From NCBI GenBank assembly GCA_007131745.1, contig SLPX01000028.1, positions 1 through 64,000 of the forward strand: a stretch of 64,000 nt of DNA, read 5' to 3'. The DNA is from Myxococcales bacterium (GTDB lineage Bacteria > Myxococcota > Polyangia > HGW-17 > SLPX01). Position numbers and translations under genes: made by a program. Under the pieces are notes generated by a model, which made no database searches, had not been told where the DNA came from, and was given only the letters and a program-made list of their open reading frames with translations. Shown piece by piece: positions 45,501-54,935 of this stretch (its first letter is position 1; each line of letters opens with the position of its first letter).

Positions 45501-46916
45501 ATGACGACGAAAAAAAGTCCGGGTCAAACTCGCGGATGCAACTCCATAAAACCGGGTGTAAATAGAATTCTTTTCGCCGCCGTTTTGTGCAGTGCACTCG
45601 TTTTCACTACAACACTGGAAAGCCGGACGGCCCATGCGACCGGAAAAGAAAAGGGTCAGGATCTTTTTGAAATAACGGTTGAAGCGGAAGGCCGCGATCC
45701 ATATCGGATAGCCGTCCCCCATGCCTATGGAACCGACCAGGCACTTGGAAAGATGGTGTATGACATCGTGATCAACAATCTCCGGATTGCCACCACATTC
45801 AGAGTGCTTGAGCGTAGAACTTATCCCAAAACCACCAGAAGTGAAGGTATGGATTTGAACTCGTCACAGTGGGCGCGCATCGGCGCGCAGGGTGTAATGA
45901 AGTTCGAGGTCAACAGCGAAGGCGGAGACGTTACGATTGATTTCAAGCTCTGGGAAGTCAACAGGGGCGATGAACCCGTGCTTACCGAAACCGTAAAAAC
46001 ATCCCAGCGCTTACTCAGAACAGCAGTGCACACGTGGTGCAACAAGGTCATGGAACATTATACCGGCGAACCGGGTGCATTCGGCACATGGCTGGCATTC
46101 GTGGCGACATTGGGATCCAAGAGAAAAGATGTTTTCGTGATGCAGCACGACGGTCACGGCTTAAGACGGGTAAGCAGAGACAAATCCCTGAACATTCTTC
46201 CGTCCTGGTCTCCCGACGGCGAAAACATTTTGTTCACCTCATACCTGCGCCGCAACCCGGATCTTTATATTGTCCCGTTTTCCGGCAGGCAAAAGCCGAG
46301 AAGGGTTTCAATGCGCAAAAACCTGAACTCGGGAGCGGTGTGGTCGCCTGATGGAAAAAGAGTGGCACTGACACTTGCAAGAGACGGAAACACCGAAATT
46401 TATTTACTTAGTCCCTACGCACGCAGAAGACAAGGGTGGAGAATCATAAGACGCCTGACAAATCATCCAGGAATAGATACGTCTCCCACATGGTCTCCGG
46501 ACGGCAAACATATCGTCTGGGTTTCAAACCGTTATGGAAGTGCCCAGCTCTGGATCATGAACGCTGACGGCACCGGAAAGAGACGGTTGACACGACGGGG
46601 ATATTACAATCAAACACCTGCCTGGTGTCCCCAAAAAGGAAGTCCCTTGATTGCTTTTACAAGCCGAAGCGGCCGGCATTTCAGCATTTTCACCTACAAT
46701 GTCAGAACAGACACATATAGGCGGATTACCGGAAGCCACCATGGAAACAACGAGGAACCCTCCTGGGCACCTAATTGCCAGCTCCTTTCCTTTGCCTCCG
46801 ACCGGGGAGGCATCTGGGTGTCGAACAGGGATGGAACGGCCCAGACGCAGATTTACAAGGGAAGAGCTCACCAGCCAAGATGGGGACCCTGGCCCACAAT
46901 GAACAAGATTGAATAA
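45501..46916 (+). CDS. tolB: Tol-Pal system periplasmic protein TolB
   Basis: The 471-residue protein has a long signal peptide (hydrophobic ILFAAVLCSALVFTTTL, cleavage after AHA). The TolB N-terminal alpha/beta domain follows (DPYRIAVPHAYGTDQALGKMVYDIVINNLRIATTFRVLE), then a beta-propeller of PD40 repeats (SWSPDGENILFTSYL, VWSPDGKRVALTLA, TWSPDGKHIVWVSNR, WAPNCQLLSFASDR). It binds Pal and links the Tol motor to the outer membrane. Pal is not encoded after it; a convergent glutaminase gene follows 22 bases away. Confidence 0.94.
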   Translation: MTTKKSPGQTRGCNSIKPGVNRILFAAVLCSALVFTTTLESRTAHATGKEKGQDLFEITVEAEGRDPYRIAVPHAYGTDQALGKMVYDIVINNLRIATTFRVLERRTYPKTTRSEGMDLNSSQWARIGAQGVMKFEVNSEGGDVTIDFKLWEVNRGDEPVLTETVKTSQRLLRTAVHTWCNKVMEHYTGEPGAFGTWLAFVATLGSKRKDVFVMQHDGHGLRRVSRDKSLNILPSWSPDGENILFTSYLRRNPDLYIVPFSGRQKPRRVSMRKNLNSGAVWSPDGKRVALTLARDGNTEIYLLSPYARRRQGWRIIRRLTNHPGIDTSPTWSPDGKHIVWVSNRYGSAQLWIMNADGTGKRRLTRRGYYNQTPAWCPQKGSPLIAFTSRSGRHFSIFTYNVRTDTYRRITGSHHGNNEEPSWAPNCQLLSFASDRGGIWVSNRDGTAQTQIYKGRAHQPRWGPWPTMNKIE

Positions 46917-46938
46917 TTCTTCCCACCCATTAAGCGAA

Positions 46939-47862
46939 TCAAAGCCTTCGAAGATCCAGTTCCCGGGAAAGGGTTTCCAAAACAGCCATTCCCGCCACCG
47001 AGTTGCCCTTCGAATCTAAGGCGGGTCCTATGGCTGATACTCCCATGACTCCCGGCACGGCGGCCATTATCCCTCCGCCTACCCCGCTTTTCGCGGGAAT
47101 GCCCACCTTGAGAGCAAACTCGCCCGAACCGTCGTAAAGGCCGCAGGTTCCCATCAACGCCCGGACGATAACGCAAATTCGATCCGGAACCACTTTCTTC
47201 CCAGTCAGGGGATTAACGCCGTTATTTGCCAGCGTGGCACCCATAACTGCAAGATCGCGACACACGCAGGAAACCCCGCACTGCCGAAAATACGTATCCA
47301 GAATGTCTTCAATGTCTCCTTCAAAGGCCCTGACGCTTCTCAGAAAATATGTCAAGGAACGGTTTCTATCGCTCGTCTGCTTTTCAGAAATATACACCGC
47401 TTCATCGACATCCATCCTTGAATTCCCCGTCAGGTCCCGCATCAAGTCTCGCACCGCCTCAAATCGTTCACTGCTCTTTGTATAGGGAAGCAGAGAAAGA
47501 ACTACGATGGCGCCCGCATTGATCAAGGGATTTTGCGGCCTGTGAGGCTGAACCATTTCAAGCCGCATGATTGAATTGAAAGGATCAGCGGTGGGTTCCA
47601 CTCCCACATGAGCGAAAACCTTTTCCTCGCCGAGTATTTGCAAGGCCAACACCAAAGAAGCCACCTTGGAAATAGACTGCAAGGTGACCTTTGTTTCCAA
47701 GTCGCCTGCTTCAAACAAGTTCCCCTGCAAATCGCAAACAGCAACAGCGAGAGCACTCGGATCCGCCTTGCCCAACTCAGGAATGTATGTTGCCACCTTG
47801 CCCTGTGCCGCTGTTTTCCGGCACCGGCTCAATGCTTCCTCCAAAGTCCTTTGAATACTCAT
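46939..47862 (-). CDS. glsA: Glutaminase (serine-dependent, beta-lactamase fold)
   Basis: The enzyme hydrolyses L-glutamine to glutamate and ammonia. The 307-residue protein has the Ser-x-x-Lys motif Ser63/Lys66 in LQSISKVASL, PLINAGAIVVLSLL, the ALANNGVNPLTG segment, CGLYDGSGEFA and the glycine-rich loop GIPAKSGVGGGIMAAVPGVMG. The ATG at 47862 is chosen because GAGAGGTG lies just upstream; the earlier in-frame GTG is part of that site. The length is normal. Confidence 0.96.
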   Translation of the reverse strand: MSIQRTLEEALSRCRKTAAQGKVATYIPELGKADPSALAVAVCDLQGNLFEAGDLETKVTLQSISKVASLVLALQILGEEKVFAHVGVEPTADPFNSIMRLEMVQPHRPQNPLINAGAIVVLSLLPYTKSSERFEAVRDLMRDLTGNSRMDVDEAVYISEKQTSDRNRSLTYFLRSVRAFEGDIEDILDTYFRQCGVSCVCRDLAVMGATLANNGVNPLTGKKVVPDRICVIVRALMGTCGLYDGSGEFALKVGIPAKSGVGGGIMAAVPGVMGVSAIGPALDSKGNSVAGMAVLETLSRELDLRRL

Positions 47863-47935
47863 TTTACAAAACACCTCTCTTTAAAAAACGAAGCCTCAAA
47901 TACCGTTTGTACAAAGCCGAAATCTTCCATGAACC

Positions 47936-49138
47936 TCAAGCTCCCAATCCGCTGCCCATGGCAGTAGCCGTACCCGGCGGTTCTTCGCCGTTCTGCCTCG
48001 CTCTCAGCAAAGTGAGGGCTTTTTCGTCCAATCGTTTCAACTCTGTTGGATCCGGATTTTCCATGTATACGCTGCGAGAGGGAAACGCCACGCTCACTCC
48101 GATTTCCCTTGTCTTTTCCATGATTGTCAACAGCAGGTCTTCTTGTACTTTCATGAATTCCGCCCACGCTGTGGTCTTTGTAAAACAGTAAACCATGATA
48201 TCCAACGAAGAATCATTGAAATCCGAAAAGTTCACCAGCCAAAAATCCTGCTTGATGTCCTCATTGTTTCGCACCGCATCCTTGACCCTTTCAACCGCCT
48301 CCCTGACCTGGTTTACCGAACTCGTGTAAGTGACTCCGAGCTTAAAGAAAATCCTTCGCTTGAACATGCGAGACCAGTTTTCAATGGTGCTGTTTGCAAT
48401 CAAAGAGTTGGGAACGGTGACAAGGGAATTAGCGAATGTTCTGACTTTGGTAGAACGAAACCCGATCTCCTCCACCGTTCCTTCCACACCTGGAGTTTGT
48501 ATCCAGTCTCCCACGGCAAACGGTCTGTCGGTGATTATCATGATGCTTCCGAACAGGTTTGACAGGGTATCTTTTGCAGCCAGCGCAAAGGCCAAGCCAC
48601 CGAGGCCGAGGCCGGCCAGCAACCCGTTGATGTCATAACCCCACTCTCTCACGATGAGTATGAATCCGATCACTATCACGACCACTTTCAGAAACTTCTC
48701 GACAAAGGGAACCAACTGGTTGTCGAGGTCGGATTCGGTCTTGGAGGTAATCTTGTCCAACATGTAGGTAATTACCCGAATGCACCGGTAAAGCGCCCAC
48801 GCCACTATCACAATGGCGAAAGTTCGCAGAATCCCATCTACAAACCCGGCCACATTAACCGGTTCCGAAGGAAAACGAATCACCAGGGACCCCACAAAAA
48901 AACCCGCCAATACTGCAACCCCGCCCAGGGGGGGACGAATCGCCTCGACCAGCATGTCGTCCAGCTCGGTCTTTGTCTTGCTCGCCAGGTGAAGCAGGAA
49001 TTTCACCATAGCGCTGATAAGAAGCTTCTTCAAAGCAAATGCAAGTATTATTGCGCCCAGAGCCGCTACTATGCGCCAAAGCTCCACATCGAGAGCCTGG
49101 TATTGCAGAAACCCTTTCAATTGCTCCCATATTTCCAT
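47936..49138 (-). CDS. MscS-family mechanosensitive channel (second copy)
   Basis: The 400-residue protein has four hydrophobic segments, then the MscS pore helix GLLAGLGLGGLAFALAAKDTLSNLFGSIMII and beta domain RPFAVGDWIQTPGVEGTVEEIGFRSTKVRTFANSLVTVPNSLIANSTIENWSRM, which is a close match to the family signature. The C-terminal alpha/beta domain is followed by a polar tail. It differs clearly from the first copy at 18728, so it is not a recent duplicate. The conserved surroundings suggest a turgor-release channel. Confidence 0.95.
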   Translation of the reverse strand: MEIWEQLKGFLQYQALDVELWRIVAALGAIILAFALKKLLISAMVKFLLHLASKTKTELDDMLVEAIRPPLGGVAVLAGFFVGSLVIRFPSEPVNVAGFVDGILRTFAIVIVAWALYRCIRVITYMLDKITSKTESDLDNQLVPFVEKFLKVVVIVIGFILIVREWGYDINGLLAGLGLGGLAFALAAKDTLSNLFGSIMIITDRPFAVGDWIQTPGVEGTVEEIGFRSTKVRTFANSLVTVPNSLIANSTIENWSRMFKRRIFFKLGVTYTSSVNQVREAVERVKDAVRNNEDIKQDFWLVNFSDFNDSSLDIMVYCFTKTTAWAEFMKVQEDLLLTIMEKTREIGVSVAFPSRSVYMENPDPTELKRLDEKALTLLRARQNGEEPPGTATAMGSGLGA

Positions 49139-49374
49139 TTGCTTTCTCCTCTCCTTGGTATCATTAACAGGCTTTGCCGAAACAAAAGGCGTTTAAACTT
49201 GGATCGACCTATACGATCCGATGGCGGTGGTTTCAATAAGTAGTTCTTTTACGAACGTGTACAACATCAGAAAAAATTCGGGTTTTTGCAAGTACCCCGC
49301 GTCGGTTCTTGTCCGGAAAATGTGCCTGGGATTTATTGCTGATTCGTTTTTGAAAGAAACCCTTGAGAGGAATT

Positions 49375-51828
49375 TCAGATTTTCTCGTACGGCCACATTG
49401 AAAGACCTCCGTCCATGACACGTACGTTTTCAAACCCGGCAGCTTGCAAGACCAGGGCGGCTTCATAACCTCTCAAGGAAGTGCTGCAAAAAACAACTAT
49501 GTCTTTTTCCCGTTCCAATTCGTGCATTCTGCCGCGTAAAGAACCCGAAGGAATAGATATGGAACCCGGAAGACGCCCGGCCTCGTATTCTTGAGGAGTG
49601 CTTACGTCTATAAGCAAAAAATCATCCTTTTTCCTTATTTTTTCATAAACCTCCATTGGGGAAATTCCACGAAATAACCCTTCCCTTTTGTTGCGAACTA
49701 TGTTGGCCGCGGTTATCAAATTATCCATGGCCAACGAATACTTGGGCGCGTAACAAAGGTCCAGATTCGCTATCTGATCAACGGTCATACCAGCACAGAC
49801 TGCAGTCGCAGCGACATCCACACGCTTATCTCCCCCTCCCGGTCCAAGTGCTTGAACACCCAAAAGCTTTCCGGTATCTCGGTCCGCGATTAGTTTTATC
49901 ATAATGGTTTTGGCGCCCGGCATGAATGGTTCCCTGTCCGGAGAACTGCTCAGCGAAGTTATCACGTCATACCCGGCCGCCCGGGCCCAGCCCTCGGTAA
50001 GGCCGGTTCGAGCTACGCAATAGTCAAAAACCTTGCACACAGTAGATGCTACGACACCCGGAAATTTTTCGTCTCCTCCGCAGATATTCACCGCTACAAC
50101 GCGGCCTTCCTTGTTAGCCGTGGACCCCAGCGGAACATAACAAGGTTTCCCAGTTATGATATCTATATTTTCCACACAATCCCCGGCCGCATAGATATCC
50201 GGATCCGAAGTGCACATGTAAGCATTTACCTTTATAGCGCCGGTCACGCCGAGTTCCAGCCCCGCTTTCGCGGCCAACTCCGCTTTGGGCCTGACACCCA
50301 TCGCTATTATTACCATGTCCGCGGGAAGTATCGCTTTGTCCACAACCACGCCTTCCACAAACTGTTCTCCTACAAAGGATTCAGCCCGAGCGTTCGTTAG
50401 GACCCTCACTCCCTTGGATTCCAAGTGAAGCATCAACAGCCTGGCCATTTCCCAGTCAAGGCTTCCCAGTATCTGATCCTGCATCTCGACTATGGTTACC
50501 CTGCACCCTCTTTTAGCCAATGCCTCGGTCATTTCCACGCTGATCAAACCTCCGCCGATCAGCAATACATCCCTGGCTTTCATTGCGCCGATATGGGCAC
50601 GGATTCCTTCTGCGTCCCTCACCCCATGAAGCGTGTATATGTTTTTCAAATCCGCTCCCGGAAGATCGGGCTTTTTGGGCTCGGAACCCGTTGCAAGCAC
50701 AAGCGTGTCATAAGGAATCCATTGCTCCCGGCCGGAGCGAAGGTTTCTTATTCGGACTCGCTTGTTTTCCCGATCGATTTCCGTTGCCTCGGTCTCATTC
50801 ATGACCCTTATGTTTTTCACATTCTGAAAAAAAACCGGATCCCTCACTACTCCCAACGGCGTGGACATGAGCTGTTTTTGATCCTTGACTACTCCGGAAA
50901 CATAGTAGGGAAAACCGCACCCTGCATATGAAAGTATCGAACTTTTTTCTATGATGGTCACCGATGTTCGCGGCGCCAATCGCATTATCTTGGAGGCAAC
51001 CTTGGGCCCTGCAGCCACACCGCCGATGATGACTACTTTCACCCGGTTTTCATCATCGGGTTTTTCGCCCTCATGTACATCAGGGGACCGATATCGCTCC
51101 AACAATATTCTGAAATCCGCGCCTCCCATCCGTGAGGTTTCAACCCAGATTTTGCCACCCGCCTTATCCACGATGGTTTTGACCAGAGCCAGACCCAATC
51201 CGATACCGCCGACGGTAGAATTCTCAGCCGCGGTCGTTCGGAAAAACGGTTCAAAAATGCTGGAGCGCAGATCATCAGGCACTCCCGAGCCTGAATCCGC
51301 TATTGAAACAATGAGTTCATTTTCACTATGCTCAATAATCGAAATCACAATTTTCCCGTTTTCAGGAGTGTATTTGAATGCATTGTTCAGGATTGAGTTG
51401 AGCATTTCGGTCATCGAGGATTCATCAACGCGAACAAAAGCGGGTTCAGTTTGGATATCAACTTCGAAAATGATGTTTCGCTGTGTAGCCGTATTCATGT
51501 GGCCGGAATAAGCATCTCTCACGAGTGCGGCTGCATCCGCGCCGGTGGTTTCTTTTTCGCCTTTTGATTTCGATCCCGCGATGGCCATCATTCTTCTTAT
51601 CGATTCAGCGGCTTCCTCAAGCCGCCTGTCCGCCCTTTGAACAATATCTTTTTGTTTCGGGTTCAAAACACCGGCGTATTCCCCCAAAAGTGTTCTCAAC
51701 AGAGAACCCGCCGCGCTTATCGGGCTTTTTAGCTGATGCGCGGCCAGTGATGCAAACCGAAGGGTTTCATCTTTGTCCTGCCTGTCAAATACAGCCTTTC
51801 CGTCGCTTCCATCATTTTTGCCTTTCAT
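49375..51828 (-). CDS. Fusion of histidine kinase, CoA-disulfide-reductase-like flavoprotein and rhodanese
   Basis: The 817-residue soluble protein has three modules. Residues 20-246 are a histidine kinase: phospho-His31 in SLAAHQLKSPI, N-box NNAFKYTPENGKI, DSGSGVP (178-184) and GGIGLGLALVKTI (207-219). Residues 262-715 are a pyridine-nucleotide-disulfide oxidoreductase of the CoADR type: VVIIGGVAAG, single active Cys304 in SYAGCGFPYY, second nucleotide-binding site VLLIGGGLIS, and YAAGDCVE. Residues 720-817 are a rhodanese with catalytic Cys781 in VVFCSTSLRGYEA. CoADR-rhodanese fusions act in CoA-disulfide, persulfide or polysulfide reduction. The added kinase has no sensor or membrane part, so the flavoprotein may be the sensor. 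No response regulator is adjacent. Confidence 0.9.
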   Translation of the reverse strand: MKGKNDGSDGKAVFDRQDKDETLRFASLAAHQLKSPISAAGSLLRTLLGEYAGVLNPKQKDIVQRADRRLEEAAESIRRMMAIAGSKSKGEKETTGADAAALVRDAYSGHMNTATQRNIIFEVDIQTEPAFVRVDESSMTEMLNSILNNAFKYTPENGKIVISIIEHSENELIVSIADSGSGVPDDLRSSIFEPFFRTTAAENSTVGGIGLGLALVKTIVDKAGGKIWVETSRMGGADFRILLERYRSPDVHEGEKPDDENRVKVVIIGGVAAGPKVASKIMRLAPRTSVTIIEKSSILSYAGCGFPYYVSGVVKDQKQLMSTPLGVVRDPVFFQNVKNIRVMNETEATEIDRENKRVRIRNLRSGREQWIPYDTLVLATGSEPKKPDLPGADLKNIYTLHGVRDAEGIRAHIGAMKARDVLLIGGGLISVEMTEALAKRGCRVTIVEMQDQILGSLDWEMARLLMLHLESKGVRVLTNARAESFVGEQFVEGVVVDKAILPADMVIIAMGVRPKAELAAKAGLELGVTGAIKVNAYMCTSDPDIYAAGDCVENIDIITGKPCYVPLGSTANKEGRVVAVNICGGDEKFPGVVASTVCKVFDYCVARTGLTEGWARAAGYDVITSLSSSPDREPFMPGAKTIMIKLIADRDTGKLLGVQALGPGGGDKRVDVAATAVCAGMTVDQIANLDLCYAPKYSLAMDNLITAANIVRNKREGLFRGISPMEVYEKIRKKDDFLLIDVSTPQEYEAGRLPGSISIPSGSLRGRMHELEREKDIVVFCSTSLRGYEAALVLQAAGFENVRVMDGGLSMWPYEKI

Positions 51829-52112
51829 TGATCGGCCTCTCCATCCTCACAGGGTTTCTTATTCACTTTCGGCATCGGGTGATTGTGGATTATTCAATCG
51901 AAAAAAACATGTTACAAGGACACTCAGTATACATACAGCGGAAAAAACCGGATGGCATTTTTTGAAAATGAATTTAATGCTTAAAAAACCCGGATGGTTT
52001 CTTGACATGAACGATTGAAAGAACAAACTCATTCTGTAAAAATGGCCGTTTTGTCGCGGTTTTTTTCCCCAAGACAAGATTTGTTGAAGACTTGGAAAAA
52101 AGGAATAGTTTT

Positions 52113-54128
52113 GTGGACTTTCCGCCCATAAGAACAGAAAAAAAAGAAGATAATCAGGATGTTACAGCGTTGAGCCGAAGCTTGTTCCGATCATCGGAAA
52201 AAGACGAAAAAACCGATCCCATGGAAAATCGGGCAGTTGAAGTAAAGCCCCTGGGATCTCCTCCCTGCAACCGAGCGTGTCCGGCAAAGATCGACATAAA
52301 GCGCTACATCACCCTAATTGCGGACGGGCTTTTCATCGAAGCGGAAGAGATCATCCGAAAAGATAATCCCATGGCAGGAGTTTGCGGGTGGATTTGCAGC
52401 CGCCCTTGCGAAAAAGAGTGTTCCAGGAACGAGGAAACCGGCCGCCCCGTTTCTATAAGAGCGCTTCAAAAATTCGCTTGCAAGTTTGCAGCCGATTCGG
52501 GCATCGAACGAAAGCATGCAAGGCCAAGCTCCCAGGCCGGATCATTGAATAAATACAAAGACCGGCGGGTTGCAGTGGTCGGCGCAGGACCCGCCGGACT
52601 CTCGGCTGCCCGAGACCTGGCGCTCGCAGGGTGCAAAGTAACCGTATACGACAAAAGAGACCGGGCCGGAGGACTGGTTGCCTTTGAACTCCCGTCTTTC
52701 CGTCTCCCTCGCGAAGTCGTAGAAAACGACATCCTGGCGATTCTCGAAACCGGGGTTAAGCTGGAACTTGGAAAACACATAGGCGCCGGCGAGCTCCAAA
52801 ATCTTCATCGCGAAAACAACGCAGTTGTGCTTGCTACAGGCGCTCAACGCTGCCTCAAAGGCGGTCTTCCCGGTGAAGAATGTGTTTCCGGAATATTCGA
52901 CGCTGTTACGCTTCTCAGAAAAAAAGCATTCGGAGAAGCGCTTCCAACAGCGCGCACAGCTCTCGTGGTGGGAAGCAGTTCCATGGCCGTATCTGTAGCC
53001 AGAATGCTTGCCCGAGAAAAAATACCAAACGTTTTTATGGTATTTCCAGAAACCTCCTTAAACATTGCGGCTGATCCCGAAGAGGTCCAAGCGGCAAAAG
53101 AAGAGGGTGTAAGGTTTCTGCAAGGTATGATGCCTGAAGAGGTGACATCACGATCCGGTCGGTTTTCAGGGTTGTCTTGCAGGAGAATAATGAATGCAGA
53201 GAAAAGCTTCTTCCCCCTCGGACGGGTGAACATAAACCTCGGTGAAAAAGAAATCTTTTCCGGAGAATTGCTGGTATATGCGCTTAACAGGGAATCGGGT
53301 TGGACCGAAGAGGACCTCCCCGATTTTATGAAGCTGGGCACTCTCGGCACTATTCAGGCCGACCCTATTGACCTTACCGTTGGAAAAAAATCCATTTTCG
53401 GAGCGGGTGAAGCGATCACCGGCCCCCGCGGTGTGGTCGAGGCGGTCGCTTCCGGCCGCCATGCTGCTTCGCAAATCCTTAAATATTTCGACGAAATCGA
53501 CAAAATCGGCACAGGGGAAGAAGACGGGATGGATAACCCCCACACGGGGATGAAACGAGCAGCGGCCGGATCAATGATCGGACACCCATGGGAGGTGGGT
53601 AAAAGATCCGAACGAGTCAAATCATCCACAATTGGATTCAGATTGAGTTCAAAAGAAGAGAGCAGGGGCCGCACGGGAGAATCGGTTTCTCCACGACCGC
53701 TTTCAGGCGAAATCTCCAAGGATCCGGCAAGAGCGGAACATCCGGCCCAGGCGGCTGCTTGGGAATGTTTGCGATGCGGACCATGCCTGCTATGTTCATC
53801 GTGTTCGATACATTGTCCCGACGGATTCGTGGTATCGAACGAAGAACATCAACTCATTCGGGTTAATCGACAGTCCGCTCTATCTCCTGAAGAACTGAAC
53901 GGGCGGCTGCTTCTCGCCGTGGTCGACTCTACTCATTGCAGAGGGTGCGGATCATGCGAACAGGCGTGTCCCTATTCTGCGGCCCGTGTACGTCTAGGAC
54001 AAAAAAGAAACGTGAGTGTAATAGAAGCGGATTTTTGCCGGGGTTGCGGAAAATGCGCGGCGGTCTGCCCCACAAGTGCCATCACCTACCCCATATCTCC
54101 CGCTCATTTGATCGAGGCAAAGAAGTAG
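52113..54128 (+). CDS. NfnB/GltD-like FAD oxidoreductase with C-terminal ferredoxin domains
   Basis: The protein has 671 residues from GTG 52113 (AGGA eight bases upstream; a TTG at 52092 is possible). The N-terminal Fe-S domain of the GltD family comes first (CNRACPAKIDIKRYI, GVCGWICSRPCEKEC). The FAD domain follows (VVGAGPAGLSAARDLA, GGLVAFELPSFRLP, VLATGAQ) and a second dinucleotide-binding site (ALVVGSSSMAVSVARML, less canonical). FGAGEAITGPRGVVEAVASGR closes the flavoprotein. The last 130 residues hold Cys clusters CLRCGPCLLCSSCSIHCP, CRGCGSCEQACP and CRGCGKCAAVCP. It probably passes electrons between NAD(P)H and iron-sulfur carriers. It is the first gene of a tight six-gene operon. Confidence 0.9.
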   Translation: MDFPPIRTEKKEDNQDVTALSRSLFRSSEKDEKTDPMENRAVEVKPLGSPPCNRACPAKIDIKRYITLIADGLFIEAEEIIRKDNPMAGVCGWICSRPCEKECSRNEETGRPVSIRALQKFACKFAADSGIERKHARPSSQAGSLNKYKDRRVAVVGAGPAGLSAARDLALAGCKVTVYDKRDRAGGLVAFELPSFRLPREVVENDILAILETGVKLELGKHIGAGELQNLHRENNAVVLATGAQRCLKGGLPGEECVSGIFDAVTLLRKKAFGEALPTARTALVVGSSSMAVSVARMLAREKIPNVFMVFPETSLNIAADPEEVQAAKEEGVRFLQGMMPEEVTSRSGRFSGLSCRRIMNAEKSFFPLGRVNINLGEKEIFSGELLVYALNRESGWTEEDLPDFMKLGTLGTIQADPIDLTVGKKSIFGAGEAITGPRGVVEAVASGRHAASQILKYFDEIDKIGTGEEDGMDNPHTGMKRAAAGSMIGHPWEVGKRSERVKSSTIGFRLSSKEESRGRTGESVSPRPLSGEISKDPARAEHPAQAAAWECLRCGPCLLCSSCSIHCPDGFVVSNEEHQLIRVNRQSALSPEELNGRLLLAVVDSTHCRGCGSCEQACPYSAARVRLGQKRNVSVIEADFCRGCGKCAAVCPTSAITYPISPAHLIEAKK

Positions 54129-54131
54129 CCC

Positions 54132-54935
54132 ATGAATCACAAGTTGATAGAGATTCCGGTCGACGACAGATTTATCAAGGGTTTTTACGGCCAACCCCTT
54201 CTTCCATTGCTCCGAAAGGAAGGTTTTGACATTCCTTCGTTGTGTCATCACGATTCGGTGGCGCCTTACGGTGGTTGCCGCATTTGTCTTGTTGAAATCA
54301 TCGACAAGAAAGGTCGCAAAAAGCTCACCACTTCATGCAACTTCCCGGTCATGGAATCCATCCGGGTCCGAACCGAAAGCGAAGAAATCACCCGCCATCG
54401 AAAGATGGTTCTTGAACTTATGATTGCTAGAGCGCCAAAAACTCCTGTTCTTGAAGAGCTGTGCAAAAAATACGGCGCAAACCAAAACCGTCTGGAGTTT
54501 CCGTGTTTCACTGAACCCTGCATTCTGTGCGGCCTTTGCGTTCGCGTCTGCAATGAAGTTGTAGGAGCGGGAGTTCTGACCATAACCGGACGCGGGGCCA
54601 AAAAACGTATTGGAACATCGTTCGGTGAATTGCCTGACTCCTGCATTGGATGCGGATTGTGCGCGAACGTTTGTCCGACCGGAGCGGTGACAACTGCAAT
54701 GAAAGCCATGGAAAGCTTCCGCTGTTTCCACGGCCCCGATAGGCTCTGTCGTTATGCTCTGATGGGACTTACCCCCGGGGCCGTGTGCGCTAAAAGCTAT
54801 GAATGCGAGAGCTGTGAAGTGGAACATCGGATTGCGCATCAAATGGGAGAACACCCCATGATGCTGAAAAAAAGACCCGACCTGGATCCCGTAAAAACCT
54901 TTCTTGAAGAAAGAAAGCGGGCGAGGCTGAAATGA
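54132..54935 (+). CDS. NuoG/HydA-type iron-sulfur electron-transfer subunit
   Basis: The 267-residue protein has a plant-type [2Fe-2S] domain (Cys38, Cys49, Cys52, Cys69 in SLCHHDSVAPYGGCRICLVEI...TTSCN). A helical segment and two [4Fe-4S] sets follow (CILCGLCVRVC 130-140; CIGCGLCANVCP 171-182), as in the N-terminus of NuoG and diaphorase or hydrogenase gamma subunits. The C-terminus carries further cysteines (CFHGPDRLC, CAKSYECESC) that could hold another cluster. No molybdopterin or hydrogenase domain is attached. It starts four bases after the previous stop and overlaps the next gene by four bases, so it is part of the same complex. Confidence 0.9.
   Translation: MNHKLIEIPVDDRFIKGFYGQPLLPLLRKEGFDIPSLCHHDSVAPYGGCRICLVEIIDKKGRKKLTTSCNFPVMESIRVRTESEEITRHRKMVLELMIARAPKTPVLEELCKKYGANQNRLEFPCFTEPCILCGLCVRVCNEVVGAGVLTITGRGAKKRIGTSFGELPDSCIGCGLCANVCPTGAVTTAMKAMESFRCFHGPDRLCRYALMGLTPGAVCAKSYECESCEVEHRIAHQMGEHPMMLKKRPDLDPVKTFLEERKRARLK

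Noticed and set aside
52002..52030. TTGACA at 52002-52007 as the promoter of the redox operon
   Set aside because: No acceptable -10 sequence occurs at 16-18 base spacing.
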